Assembly: GCA_030280995.1 (NCBI GenBank)
Contig: JASXTE010000007.1
Span: 16,732,501 to 16,796,500, forward strand
Reading direction: 5' to 3'
Source: Hemileia vastatrix
Lineage: Eukaryota > Basidiomycota > Pucciniomycetes > Pucciniales > Zaghouaniaceae
Length of the DNA: 64,000 bases
Shown here: piece by piece, positions 39,494 to 51,305 of the stretch
Layout of the letters: each line of letters opens with the position of its first letter
Position numbering within the stretch: position 1 is the first letter of the stretch
Translations under genes and position numbers: made by a program
The notes under the pieces: generated by a model
What the model was told of the DNA's origin: nothing
Databases searched by the model: none
The model's input: the letters and a program-made list of their open reading frames with translations, nothing else

Positions 39494-40682
39494 AAGACTG
39501 TCAGTATAGTCTAGTATATAAGTATGATATAATAGTGTTATTTTATGGTCCTACTACTTATTGATAAATGATTTAGTGATTAAAACTCAGGGGAAGACTA
39601 ATAAAATAGTTATACTCAAATAAAACTCACAATACTTGGATTTAAATGCATGCTAGTGGTGGAAAATAGAAGAATATAATATAGTTATAGCTTATATAAA
39701 GATAATATCAATCTATAATGGCTTTATAATATATCTCTGAATGCTAATAATTGTATTGTAGTGGTTTTTTTAATTGTAGTAATTGAATGATTATAATAAA
39801 CCGTCAAAATCCCTCCTTACTTATACCCAAATCCACTGGAGTGCACAGACCTTCAATCCATATGATGTCACTGCTATCCCCGGCAATTACAGCACTGTGA
39901 GGGCCCATCACCTCCCCATGGCGTCCACTTCAAGAAGTTTCAACACCCAGACCTCCAGTAAGGACCCTCCATCACTATTAATAATAACACAGATCCATAC
40001 CATAAATAGAAAACCCGGATAAAAGCGGATACCATAAAGAAACAGGTAAAATAAATAATCAAAAAGAGATTTAATGAAACTAAAAGCATATAAAGGAAAC
40101 AAATAAAATGTCCAAGCCCCCAAAAACATCCCCAAGCATCCATATTAACCCAGAAACATCCTTCCAACCCATAAATCCGTGAATAACCATTCAAGGAAGT
40201 AATTTTAGTTGTCCAAACTGGGTGTATGCGCCTGATATAGGTGTCTATGCTTCTATAGGTGTTGCGAGTCCACTGATTTCGTCCATATGACCTAAAATAA
40301 GCAGAAAAACAAAGGTTATAGGCTATTAAGGGGCTAAAAGCCACTTATATACCTAAATATACATAATATACTGCATATTTCACTGAATATGAGATTTATG
40401 TATACATATAAGCTTATGTATGTCAATAATTACTTCATATCACTTAAGATAAGTATATTATGACTCCATTACCACCTTAATAAGTATTATTAGGCCATTG
40501 ATAAGCTATTTAAACTATTATAAATTATATAATAGAATAATAATTATATATATATATATAATAAAATAATATATATTATTATTTTAACCTTATTTTTAAG
40601 ATATAAGCTTAATCTACTTAAGGTTATCTTATTTTAAGCATAAGAAATAATCAGTCCTAAGGATATTTAGGCTGACAAAGAC
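39494..40682 (-). mobile_element. Solo LTR (1179 bp) with 5-bp duplication inside relic C
   Basis: The LTR spans 39499-40677. On the minus strand it starts TGTCAGCCTAAATATCC and ends CTATACTGACA. AAGAC flanks it at 39494-39498 and 40678-40682. The pol sequence of relic C continues on the other side. Short open frames inside are not genes. Confidence 0.85.
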
Positions 40683-41420
40683 CAAAATATACTACTGAAT
40701 TGAGATAATTTTTGGGTGTGTGTGTCTATGTCAGAATTTTAATTAAGGATTTCTCTTTGCTGTCTTCACCTTTGAGTAAGTTATCCAGAAAGGATTCAGA
40801 TTGGGAATGGAATGAAGAGTGTGAAGAAGCTTTTAAGAAGTTGAAAAAAAATTGGTGAAGATATTGTGCTTCACAAATTGGATTGTGGTGTTGGTTCTGG
40901 AAAAATTTATCTGGAAGTGGACTTGAGTTATATTTCTGTTGGTGCTTTTTTTTCTCAAGAAGATAAAAGTGGAAGGTTCAGGCCAGTAAATTATGAGCTT
41001 TTTTTCCTGACAAGGTGGAATATAGGTATTCTCAGCCTAAGTTGGAGTTGTGTGGTGTAGAAAAAATCTTGAAGAAGCTACAGACTGTTTTGTGGAGGCA
41101 GAATTTTGAGCTGAAGGGGGATGCGAAATCTTTGGCTCAGATGATTAATGCACCCAGTCTTTCAAACGCTCCAATGACTAGGCAAGTGTCATTTATTCAA
41201 CATTAATCTTTTGACCTGGGGCACTAACCAGGAAAACTTTTACTATGCCTGATGGATTGTCAAGGAGGCTACCAACAGATAAAGATTCTGATTCTGAAGA
41301 TTTGATGAAGATGTTCCAGTATTTAGGGCAAGTAAAAAGGGTTCTAAATACTTTTCTTCCCTCACCCAAGAGGATAAATTGGCTGGTTCTGATCATGTTT
41401 CTGGTGATTGAGAGGTTTTA
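40683..41420 (+). pseudogene. Relic C RNase H
   Basis: It aligns with 14170-14900 of B: DSDWEWNEECEEAFKKL, GKIYLEVDLSYISVGAFFSQ, YSQPKLELCGVEKILKKLQ and LKGDAKSLAQMINAPSLSNAP. Frameshifts separate these pieces. A decayed hairpin motif (CCCAAGAGGATAAATTGG) is at about 41365. Confidence 0.8.
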
Positions 41421-42640
41421 TTGATGAAGATGGGGCTGTTGTTTGGGATGGCTTAAATTTGAAAAATGGTGTTTTTGTTGGTGAGCTGGATTCTCTGATA
41501 ATTCAGTGGAAAGAGGAGGATTTACCAAATCTTAAAAATTGGTGTCCTGGTTGGGTGTATGCTGGTGATTTTGGTGGCAGAGAAGTACCTCTGAATGTGT
41601 TTTTGTTGGATTTTGAAGATGAGACCTGTGGTCTGTCTGGGTTTTGTTTTATTTTTCTGGAATATCTGTTGAGCTTAGATAGGCCAGATGATTTTGATGA
41701 TGAAACTTGTTTGGAAATCAAAAAAAATCTCCTGTTTTTTACATGTCTTGTAGAAGATTGATGAGGAGGAAACTTCAGAATCCTCAAGTTGTGGTAGCAC
41801 AGAAGAAGGGTCAAAAAGTTTTGTTGAAGTCTTTTCATGAAGACCTTGGTCATAGAGGCTTTGAGGATACTTATAGAAGAGTGGAAGACTGATTTTTGTG
41901 GCCTATAATGAAGTTGGCTGTACAGGTTTGGGTTTAATCTTGTGAAGAATATCAAAGAAGAAGTAATTTGAAACCAAAAGAAATTGGACATGCTAATGGT
42001 GAATCAACTATACTTTGAAGGGTCAGTCTGGATGCTGTTTATATAAAAGAGGGAAGATACAAATACTTGTTTGTTACCAGGGATTATTTGTCTTGTTGTA
42101 TTGAGGCAGTGCCTCTGTTTAATTTGACTGCTAAGAATGTGGCAAATTTTTGGAAGAAGGAGTGGGTTTGTAGATATGTATTAATGATATTGTTGAATTT
42201 TGATGGTGGGCTAGATTTTGGTACTTAGTTCAAGGAAGAAGTGGATAGTATAGTATCCAATGTCAGAGTCTCTACACCTTACTATTTTGAAGCTGAAGGC
42301 ATGGTTGAAAGAGGCCATTTTTATCAAAAATGCTTTGTTGAAGATGTGTGGGGGTAGTGTTTAAAAATGGAGGCATTATTTACCATTGGAGTTATTTGCT
42401 GATAGATTCACTGTGAAGAGGAAAAATGGCTATTCTCCATATGAATTAATGATTTGGAAGAAGGAAATTTTTCCAATGGACTTGGAAGAAGCTTCATATC
42501 TTGGAATTTATTGGGATAACATTTACTTTACTGAAGATTTACTCTGTTCTAGTATGTAGAAGTTGGAAGGTAGAGAGGAATGTCAAGAAAAGGAATACTC
42601 TCAGATTATGAAAATTAGAAATAAGTCATTTAGGTATTAG
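41421..42640 (+). pseudogene. Relic C integrase
   Basis: GGREVPLNVFLLDFEDETCG, SCRRLMRRKLQNPQVVVAQKKGQ, SFHEDLGHRGFEDTYRRVED and the DGG...EAEGMVERGH segment follow the order of element B (15190-16250). The CxxC finger is damaged (CEEYQRRS). Several stops and shifts. Confidence 0.8.
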
Positions 42641-42925
42641 CAAAAGAGGTTGGCTCATAGACTCAGGAATCCCTTAAAACCTGGTTGTTTGGTGTTGGTG
42701 TATAATAGAATTTTAGAGAGTCAGTGGGGAAAAAAATTTTCTGACAGGTGGAATGGAAATTAAAGAGTCAGTTTTCAGGTCTCTGTAGGCTTATATGTTT
42801 TGGAAGAATTGGATGGTTCAGTTTTAAAGAAAAGAGTTCCTGCAGATCAAGTGAAAATGTTTTTTCCTAGAGGCACTAAAAGTGAAGAAGACTGTCTCCA
42901 CAATGAGAATAAACTATGGACCATT
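42641..42925 (+). pseudogene. Relic C integrase C-terminal tail
   Basis: YNRILESQWGKKFSDRWN, then VLEELDGSVLKKRVPADQVKMFFPRGTKSEEDCLHNENKL, matches 16340-16572 of B. The closing HNENKL again lies in a hairpin motif (42893-42917). Here the codon after Leu is TGG rather than a stop. Confidence 0.8.
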
Positions 42926-43034
42926 CTTTTTATTTGGTTTGGGTTTTGGTTGTTTCAGTGCAAAATTTTTTTTGGAAACTATTTTTAGAAAGTACTCATG
43001 GGAGGGACTTCTAGATTTAATCTTGGAAAGTGTA

Positions 43035-43076
43035 GGGGTAACTGATGGGCTTGCTGCTCTGTAGAACAGTTACCCC
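43035..43076 (+). ncRNA. Relic C stem-loop 1 (GGGGTAACTG/CAGTTACCCC)
   Basis: Ten paired bases and a 22-nt loop with GATGGGCTTGCTGCTC. The eighth base of the left arm and its partner differ from element B in a compensating way. CTTTTCACAG and a hairpin motif (43147) follow, as in B. Confidence 0.65.
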
Positions 43077-43285
43077 AGATTGTCTATTTCCAATACTTTC
43101 TCTTAATTTGGCTGAACCCTATTATTGGTTTCTTTTCACAGGTTTTTAGTCCTCTATGAATTTAGAATGGATTTTCCTTGGTCTTCAAGTGCTTCTCTCC
43201 TCACTTTATTAGATTTAATTTTTTTGTGTTGGATGTTTTTTAGAAGGTACCCAGGGGGGTTCTAGATTTTATTTTGGAAAGTGTG

Positions 43286-43325
43286 GGGGTAACTGATGAA
43301 ATGGCTGCTGTTTAGTACAATTACT
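43286..43325 (+). ncRNA. Relic C stem-loop 2, one mismatch
   Basis: GGGGTAACTG at 43286 faces CAATTACT at 43318, with a single C-A mismatch, so only one arm has changed. It is a second copy of the unit; hairpin motif 43393-43415 and the TCACTGG segment at 43466 follow. Confidence 0.55.
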
Positions 43326-43679
43326 GAAGAATTTCTGTTTAAAGCCTTTTAGTTTTCATAGTTGAATTCTATTGTTTTTCTTTTGATTCAGTTTTTTGGT
43401 CCTCTATGACTCTAAACTGGATTGGACTGTTTCTGTAATCTTTGATATTTTTAGATTGGTGGTGGATCACTGGTGTTCTCCCATAATTTTTACTTTTTTG
43501 AGGGATCCCACCCATTAATCTTTTCTTTTGATTAGACCTGGCTCTTTCTTTGGTTTTTTTTTTGTATTTGGTTATGATTGATTGTGATCTTGGATTTTTT
43601 TCTCTTTTTTTTCTTTGAATTTTTATGGGGGTTATTTGGATAAAAGGTGGGGAAATTATAAAAATTAAAATTATATGAC

Positions 43680-44180
43680 TTCACCATATCAGGGCCACCT
43701 GGATGTGGGAGGGAATTAGTAGAAAACAGCTCATCAATTGGCCAGGAAATGCTATTTTTTAATGCTATTTTTCTTATTCATTTTTATTTTATTTATTATT
43801 ATTTTTTCATTATTTCTTTTGTTCTAATTTTTTATCTCAAATTATTTTAAAATTAAAATATTTGTATCCAGATCAATGTGCAATTGGATGTGGGAAGGTA
43901 TAAGGGAATAAGCTCATTGATTGGCTGGGGAATACTTATAATTTTTGTAATATTATATTCTCTCAGTGTCTCAAATTTGGTCATTATAATTCATATTTTA
44001 TTTCAATTTTTTGGGTAGTTTTTATTTTATAGGTAATTTAATGTACTCTGAGTAAAGAAAAAAGAGTTAAAAGAATTTTTATGATTATTAATTTTTAATA
44101 TTTTTATGGAGAAGTTTAAATTTGGAAAAATTCTATTAGTTTTTTTTGTTTAGTATATTAATTTTATAGAATTTTCTTTA
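43680..44180. other. Relic C 3' region, duplicated segment
   Basis: GGATGTGGGAGGGAATTAG...CAGCTCATCAATTGGCCAGG near 43700 and GGATGTGGGAAGG...AAGCTCATTGATTGGCTGGG near 43885 are two copies of a segment found once in element B at 17520-17570. No coding potential is recognised. Confidence 0.6.
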
Positions 44181-45761
44181 TTAAAAGCTGGAAAAGATCT
44201 TATGATATGGAGGAAAAGAAGAAAATATTAAAAGAATACAGTTTTTTGGAGGAAGAAGCCTCTGGTTTGTTTTCAGGTGCATGGCTCCTCTTCTGTCTTT
44301 TGTTTGGATTGGAGGAGGTTTTTTTGGATTTGGAGTGTAACCTACTGGATAGATGCTTGGGTTATAATGATCTGGAATGGGATTTTCTGGGAGTGAAGTA
44401 GAAGAAGAAGAAGATATGGGGATTGAGTTTTGATAGGTATGCTTGATAATTCTAGACATTTTCCAATGGTCATGAAGAAGCTTCTTACTTAAATATTTTT
44501 TACACTGTTTAAGTGGGCCATGGATAGATAAGGTTTTTGACATGTTGAAGCACATGATTCTTAGGATTTTTTATATGTCACCATAGTCCAGTGTCAAGGA
44601 AGTCTCTAAAGTTTGGCTAATTGTTAATGAAGATTCAAGTAGAGGGGTTCCATCTGCACATGAAAAGATTATTCGTATAAATAGATGGGTACTTATAGTT
44701 GGGAAGCTCATCAAATTTATAAGCAGCTAGAATATTGACTTCTGAGGAAGCAGAAGTTTAATTTTTTGATGGAGAATCTGCCAGATATAGATAAGGACTT
44801 TCTGGATCTTCTTCAATTGATTGATGAGAAGGTGGACTTGAATCATGCTAATCCTGGTGTTTAGTAGGAGTAGTGGTGTTGGTGTTGTTGGAGGATGAAG
44901 TTTGAATTGATACAGGTGGTGGTGTACCAATATTATGGTGGAATGGACCTTCAAAAGGTAATTTTGAAGCAGATTGATGCCTCCTGGATGAGGTTGTTGA
45001 AGAGAAGGAACTGTCAGAAGAATATTTGGGATGAAAAGGAGATGTGTAGTTTCTTCTTTTGGAGGAAGGAGAATATTTTGGTATTAGAGCAGAATTAGGA
45101 GCTCTGGTAGCTTTTTGAAGAGTCTTAACAGGTCTTCTGAAAGTCTGGAAAGCATTTTTTCTGTTTTTGTATTTTTTAAATTTGTATTGCATAGCTCTGG
45201 GAGCACCAGGATGATTTTTCTGAGGATTATTGTTGATTTTTGGTGGAATTCGGGTGTTCTGAGGCTGGTTTTCGGTGTTTTTAGCCTGATAGTTTCTTCC
45301 CAGTGAGGTGGGCAGGCTTTCTGGAGGCTGTATAGAAGCCTAGGAGCTGTAAGTTCTAAGATAAAATCTGAATCCTGGGAGCTTAAAGCAGGTCTTTTTG
45401 CGGTTGATCTAGTTGCAGATATTTTTGATCTTCTGGAAGATGCTGAGGATGGAGAAGAAGAGGCTTGAACAAGCTCTGGGGACCTAGTGGGGGAACTGAT
45501 GATTTATTTATGAGATGGAGAAGGAGGGGGAAAAGGGTAGTTATTATCCCTTCCAAATCTTTTCTTTTTAAAGCTTCAAGAATCATAGGCCCTGTTGTAG
45601 AGCTTGGAATCTGGAGTTGGAAGAGTGAAGGTGCAAGGTCTGCACATAAAAATGCACTTCTTGCAAGCATAGTCTTTAGTAGAAGTGAAGCAAGGGATAT
45701 TTTCAGTGAAAAGTCAGGAGTACCAGGAGTGACAATGATCTGTAGTAAAAATGATGATTAA
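44181..45761 (-). pseudogene. Relic C second antisense ORF
   Basis: On the minus strand, open pieces at 45383-45670, 44848-45192 and 44181-44555 are rich in Ser, Pro, Lys and His (YKNRKNAFQTFRRP, SSDSSFSSTTSSRRH). They align with 21640-22740 of relic E. No catalytic motif is recognised. Low-complexity basic/Ser-Pro content suggests a nucleic-acid-associated or disordered protein, which is inference only. Confidence 0.5.
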
Positions 45762-45907
45762 GAAATGAAAAATTTGTCTGTGATGAGTAGATGATGAAGT
45801 AAATGTTAAATCTGAACAGGTGAAGAGGTGGGTGCAGTATGCATGGTGATAACAGTATTTTTTTCAATTATGTATTCAATGAAGGTCTTCAAGATTGAAG
45901 ATTTATA

Positions 45908-46225
45908 GTCCCCCAAGACTATAAACTGAGGAAATTATGTGAATTCTTTCAGGACTATAAACTGAGTGTGTGGAGAATTAATAGGCAGAAGTACTCAAGG
46001 GGGAAACTTCTAATTTTTTAAAAGCAAGTTGAGGGGTAGTTGATGATCTGTCTTCTCTGTGTACAACTACCTAAGAATGTTATTTTTTTCTTTAATTGTT
46101 TTTCTGGTTGATCTCTGGTTCTTTTTTCTGTAATTTAGGTAGAGTTCCCCAAGATTCTAAACTGAGGAGTTGTGTTCCCCAAGACATTAACCTGAGGAGA
46201 TGTCCCCCAAGACTTTAAATTGAGG
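45908..46225 (+). repeat. Relic C stem-loop 3 and hairpin motifs between the antisense ORFs
   Basis: Motifs at about 45907, 45945, 46144, 46174 and 46200 (GTCCCCCAAGACTATAAAC, then TGAGG) surround the third large stem, GGTAGTTG/CAACTACC (46035-46071). A pyrimidine stretch ending TAATTTAG lies at 46120-46140. Each AACTGAGG ending also lets GAGG pair with upstream CCCC/CCTC-like sequence. Confidence 0.65.
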
Positions 46226-46339
46226 AGTGGTGTATTGGTTCAGCTATGAGTCAATAGGAGTAGTTACAAGAAAAGAGAAGAAACAGATGAGGATAAAGAA
46301 TTAAATGAGTCAAATGAAGCATTAAAACTATCAGAATTA

Positions 46340-46913
46340 TTTTTATACTTCTGAATCAAAAGTTTCTTTTATCAAGGTCTTTCTGGTCTCTGGAAGGAGG
46401 CTCTTGGAAATAGGATAATAGAAGCTGTTTATGGGAATTAGAATGAGTTTTAAAAATTAAATGGAAGGTAGAAAATTTGATTAAATAATTGGGTGCAATA
46501 ATTCCCACATTACCATCATCATCATTTTTTTTTCTTTGTTACCATCACCTGGTATGGAAAAGACAGGAAATTGGCCAGTAAATTGTAATTTCTAACAGAA
46601 GAAAACACTCACTATCAAAAGGAATAGAGGCAGTTGATAGAGTAACAATTGTGGCTTTATCTCTTCTAGGGGATTGAAATTTTTTGATCATCCTGGTTAT
46701 ATGTATTAGAGGCCTAGGTCATTTGGCTGGAGAAGATCCAGTAGATGGCTGAGTAGAGGGTCCTTGCTGGACAGATGATGAAGGTAGTGGTGTTAGTCTG
46801 TGGAAGACCTTCTTTCTTTGGTGACAGGAATCACAAGCAGACCTGTAAGGGTAAAAATATTCCCTGATAGTGCAGATAAGGTTGTTTTCAATACAGTATT
46901 GGCAGGGATTCAT
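46340..46913 (-). pseudogene. Relic C copy of the antisense zinc-cluster gene
   Basis: The ATG at 46913 opens MNPCQYCIENNLIC and the second half reads RSACDSCHQRKKVFH. The spacing is CX2CX6CX12CX2CX6 with the sixth position Phe. The frame stops at TGA 46719, followed in frame by PRPLIHITRMIKKF, which matches RPSTLIPRLINK of relic E. The C-terminal helix region (around 46340-46420) is still traceable. Orientation and distance to the following LTR are as in element B. Confidence 0.6.
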
Positions 46914-46995
46914 TGAATTGAAGTTGGATTTTGTAAAGATGGTAGATGAAGGAGTAGATGAATATAAATGATGAAATTTTTAATTTAAGGTAGGA

Positions 46996-48075
46996 TGTGA
47001 CATATCAACATCAATAGTGCCTTTGTGCAAGTTATTTGGTGTTGTTTTGGTAGTTGAGTTGAAATTTGGGATTGTCAGGTATATTCAAATTGAGTAGTTT
47101 ATGTTATTTTATAAATTCCTGGGCTGAATATTGGGTATTTGGGAAATTGGCTATTATTATTTTATATCCCTGGGTCCTCTCTATATTTCATGTCTTGATG
47201 ATATTTCCCATATTCTGGGTTTTAAGGGCTCTTTTGGGCATATTTCACTTTTTTTTCACTTTAACTGTTTAATTTTGTTTTTTGAATTTTTGTGCTAAAA
47301 TTAAGTGTTACAGTTAATTTCTTAGTGCTACTTGATAGAATTAATTTTTCTCTATGTTTTATGTCTTGATGATTTTCTAGCATATTTTTAGGTTGAAGGT
47401 GTTTTCTCTTGTTTTGATGGTTTTTAGGGGTTTTCTGGTTGTATTTTGGTTCAGGGAGGTCACTAGCCTCTAAGTGGGTGGGCTACCTTCCTTGACTGTA
47501 GCAGGATAGGGAGTGCATCTAGAGGATTTTTATGCAATTTTGGTGACAGTATAATTAATTTTTAAGGTTTAGCTTATAGTTTAATATGGGTTTGTGTGTA
47601 GATACTGCTTAAGACAATTCGGAGCAACTCTATTTATCATAAAACCATGTGCTAATTAGATCACTTTTTCTCACTCAGTTTTCACTGTTTTATTTTCCAC
47701 AACTGGCTGTGTTTGTTGATAGTTTAGTTCTTCATTTAACTCAACTCTTGTAACTGTTTTCTCTGGTGTAGCTTTGCAACCTGAATCAAGTATTATTGCT
47801 ATTTTCTGTGCAACAAGTGCACTGTGTTTCTTGACTCTGGTGTGAATTTTTCTGAATTTAAGGTTATTTTTGGTTTGTAGTCTACTATTGGCTACTGTCT
47901 TGAATTTTTAAGCAGTCAACAAGTGTGTTGGAAAGATTATTGTAACAGTCTCTAATTTGCTGTAGCAAATAAATCTCACCTGGTATTTCTCAAAGGGACA
48001 GGGTTTTTTCTCTCAAATTTTTCTCCAACTCCCTTGGTCAAGGCCTACAGCTAGCACCATAGAGTTGTCTGCAAT
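46996..48075 (+). repeat. Type-C LTR, 3' LTR of relic C
   Basis: AAGGTAGGA directly precedes TGTGACATATCAAC. The LTR resembles 23880-24320 and parts of 33886-36000. The right end, near TTGTCTGCA, is approximate. Confidence 0.6.
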
Positions 48076-48079
48076 GTTT

Positions 48080-48875
48080 ATTTAAAATCTCCCCATAAGT
48101 AGAAAAAAAAGCCTTTGATGTAGATTGAGCTCTCCCAAAACTAGAACAATTTCTTTGTTTGAGTCTGTTACTAGGAGGGGTTGATTCTTTATCTTCTAAT
48201 TTTTCATCATCAGCTTCTTCATTATAAATTTTTAGATTTGATGAGCCTTGGGTCTGGTTTATTCATGCAGAGTAAATCAGTGATACAAAAAAATAATAGA
48301 AAAAGAAGTTTAAGTTTACTACAATGGGCTCATCAAGCTCAATTTCAGAATACACAGTTGGTTCTTCAAATTGAGGAGATTCATGTAAAGTATCTAAAGC
48401 AAAAACTTGGTTATTTGTTTGAGCCTCAGTGATTCATGGATCTTGATTCATGTGCAAGGTGTTGACATTGGGTCTTTTCCCAAAGAGTTTATCCATTTAA
48501 TAATTAAGAAGACACATAGAATTTAGTTTTTCAGAAACAGATGTGCTTCCATGTCTCTCATAATCTTTGGTAACTTCAAACACTTTTATAGAAGAAGCCA
48601 TCTTTGCCTTTTTGTATTTCTATTGATAGTTTTTAAATCTTCCCCTCATTTGCTTTTTTATCAAATCTATCTTACCACTATTCTTTGATTTAAGCTCCAC
48701 TTACATTCAATTAAAGCCACTCAATTTTAAGGTTGGTAGAAGACCAACTTAGTGTAATTTTCACAGCAAAAAAGGCTTCAAAATTATATTGAATTCCCAT
48801 CCAGTTAATTACAATCTGAATGTAAGATGGCTTCAATTGAGGGAATTTATAAGAAGTAGATTTTGGGTGAGGCAT
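48080..48875 (-). pseudogene. Broken ORF, possibly the second (Myb/SANT-like) protein of a PIF/Harbinger element
   Basis: On the minus strand from the ATG at 48875: SYIQIVINWMGIQYNFEAFFAVK, then after stops MASSIKVFEVTKDYERHGSTSV and MDKLFGKRPNVNTLHMN, followed by acidic, Glu/Pro-rich sequence with further stops. The MDxLFGxRxNV pattern is one I associate with the accessory protein of fungal Harbinger-like elements, but I cannot confirm it. It lies about 700 bp outside transposon 2. Confidence 0.4.
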
Positions 48876-49590
48876 GATAAATAAACACTAAACAAAGAAA
48901 TTATTGAAAAAAGAAAATCTGATTGAAGAAAAGGAAAAAATAACAAAGATTTTAGATATTTATGAAGCCTTAGATAAAAATATTAATTTGTTAGGATATA
49001 AATTTGAGTAGGAAAATTTGATAAAGTTAGGAATAAAAGGCAATAAACTTACTATGGCGTGAAGTAGTAAAATTTTATTTGGAAATGAACTGGGATAGAA
49101 GAGAAGTGACTTGGAGTATATGGGATATATGGATTGGGGTAGAAGAGATGTGATGAACAGCTAATTGAGGGGATGTGGGTATTGGTGGGCTGAATTTTAG
49201 TTGAGAAAATTTTACAAAAGTAGGATGCATTTGAACCCATGTTTGAGACCCCAAGTACCAAATCAGACATATTTCATAGTGTGTTTGTGTGGAATTTTTC
49301 AAATGAAATGCAGTAGGAATCTTTTGTAAGGTTTGAGACCCCCTATTATATTTATTTAGCTCAATTTGGGCACAAGTGAACTTGCTTTTATGCTTGAAAT
49401 AAACCCCTAGGACTCTTTTGATTTGACTTTGTGATCTCATTTTCTTAGTTTGGGAAAGAAGGGGTTAATTGTGTTTCTGATAAGGTTAATTTATTTATTT
49501 TTCAATATTCAATTTAAAGGGTGTTTAAAATTTTAAATATATTAATATATCACCCACTTTATAGTGTATAGATTAAATAAAGGTAAATTC
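48876..49590. other. Unassigned AT-rich stretch
   Basis: An open frame at 49075-49440 on minus has no recognisable motif and unremarkable composition. GGTTTGAGACCCC occurs twice about 90 bp apart. Nothing else is supported. Confidence 0.4.
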
Positions 49591-50862
49591 AATAGGGGGT
49601 GTCAGTTCTGGCAAATCTGCACTTAACTTAAGTGCGGATTTCAAACCAAATCAGCACTTACAAATCAGCACTTAAATTTTGCAAAAAAGTCACTTATTTC
49701 AAAAAAGGGTGTCAGTTATGACCTCAAATCAGCACTTTTTTCCCGTTTTTTTTCACAACCACATTTTGGCCACAAAACATTCCTTCCTTTCTTACCCCAT
49801 CCCTGTCACATGTGACACACTGACCTTCCTCACTACCTACCCATCAATCCTCGGCACACACGCCTTCCTGACATTTTCAATATTTTGACCAGGCATGTTT
49901 ACATTCTTTTTTACTTATTTCTTCTACTTCTTAATCTTTTTTCTATGGGTGTCAGTTCTGACCTCAAATCAGCACTTTTTTTGTGATTTTTTTTTCAAAA
50001 ACACATGTTGGCCACATCATCCCTTTCTTTCCCATACCATTTTGTACTCTTTAAATGTCCTCTTTGTGTACTTCATTAACTTGGGTTGGTATTTTGGTTT
50101 GTTGCATATTCATTTTTTTTTGGAATTTACGGTGAAATTTTTTTTTTTGGATGGCTCATTGGTTTTCTTTCACCAGCTCAACATGAAATCGCATATTTTC
50201 TGAAATCGCATATTTTGTCAGTGATTTTTTTTTCATTCATCCCTCATATCCTTTTCCTATTCTCCTCCAACATCCCTCAAACGATTTGGTTTCATTCATT
50301 TTGTCATCTCATCTCTCCAGGTAAGTCACTTTATTCTCTTTTTTGATTTTTTGATTACTAATTATAATTTTTTTTGTTTTTTTCTGTTTATTTTATTTTT
50401 TTTATCTAAATTTTTTTTGTAAGTGGTTATTTTGGATTTCAATGGTATAATTAACCTTTTTTTTCTCTCCCTCTTTACTTTCTTTTTTAGCTCCATCACC
50501 CTACTCTTCATCCCTCCTTGGCATGGTCATTATCCCCCCTTTCCCTTATTTCACTTTTTTTTGGCTCCATTTCATTGAAACACATACATTGCACATTCTT
50601 TATGCATTTCACTTACTCCATATTCAATTTCCCCACAATTCCAACATCAATCTTTCTCACTCAATTTTTCCTACTTTTCAATGAAGGTAAGTTTCATCTC
50701 CTTTTTTTCATGCCTATATGATATCTCATTCCTTTTATGAAAAGTTCATACTTAAATATATGTATGACTCTTATCTGGATAACAGTGAACTTATAATACT
50801 TCTTTTGATCTCATCTTCATTACCACTTTTCAAGTTTTTGTAAAATTTTGAAAATCAGACTC

Positions 50863-51190
50863 GGAATTAGGGTTAGGTTTATTCAAATCTAATGTTCATT
50901 TTACTGAAGATTCTCCTGAAGGCTACCTTTCATTTCCCACAAACAGATTTGAATTTGATTCAGTGGTTGCTGAGATATTGACCATTAAAGTTGAGCCTTT
51001 TTTTTCCCAATTTTAATTTTTATTTCATTTTTTTATGTAACAAATTAGGGTTAGGTTTATTTAAATCACATGTCCTTTAACTGAAGATTCTACTAAAGCA
51101 TATCTTTCATTTCCCTCAAACAGGTTTGAATTAGGTTCAGTGGTTGCTGAGATTTTGACCTTTGAAGTTGAGCCTTTTTTCCAAATTTCA
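50863..51190 (+). repeat. Tandem duplication of about 148 bp upstream of the oxygenase remnant
   Basis: Copies start at about 50863 and 51041. They share TTAGGGTTAGGTTTATT, CTTTCATTTCCC and CAGTGGTTGCTGAGAT and are roughly 85-90% alike by eye. They may be promoter or intron sequence. There is no clear open frame. Confidence 0.75.
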
Positions 51191-51305
51191 CTTGTCTTAT
51201 TTCACATTTTTATATTGCATATTTAGAGGATAAGGATTCTGAAACTCTTATATGATTATTATCTAGGCATATATTCGTTGCTCAAGAATATCACTAAAGC
51301 TCAAA

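Noticed and set aside
39783..40344. Short ORFs within the solo LTR
   Set aside because: Overlapping frames on both strands inside noncoding LTR sequence, with no similarity to any element protein.
49895..50721. Hydrophobic Phe/Leu-rich ORFs resembling membrane segments
   Set aside because: They come from T-rich low-complexity DNA in the left half of transposon 2. No signal peptide pattern or conservation.
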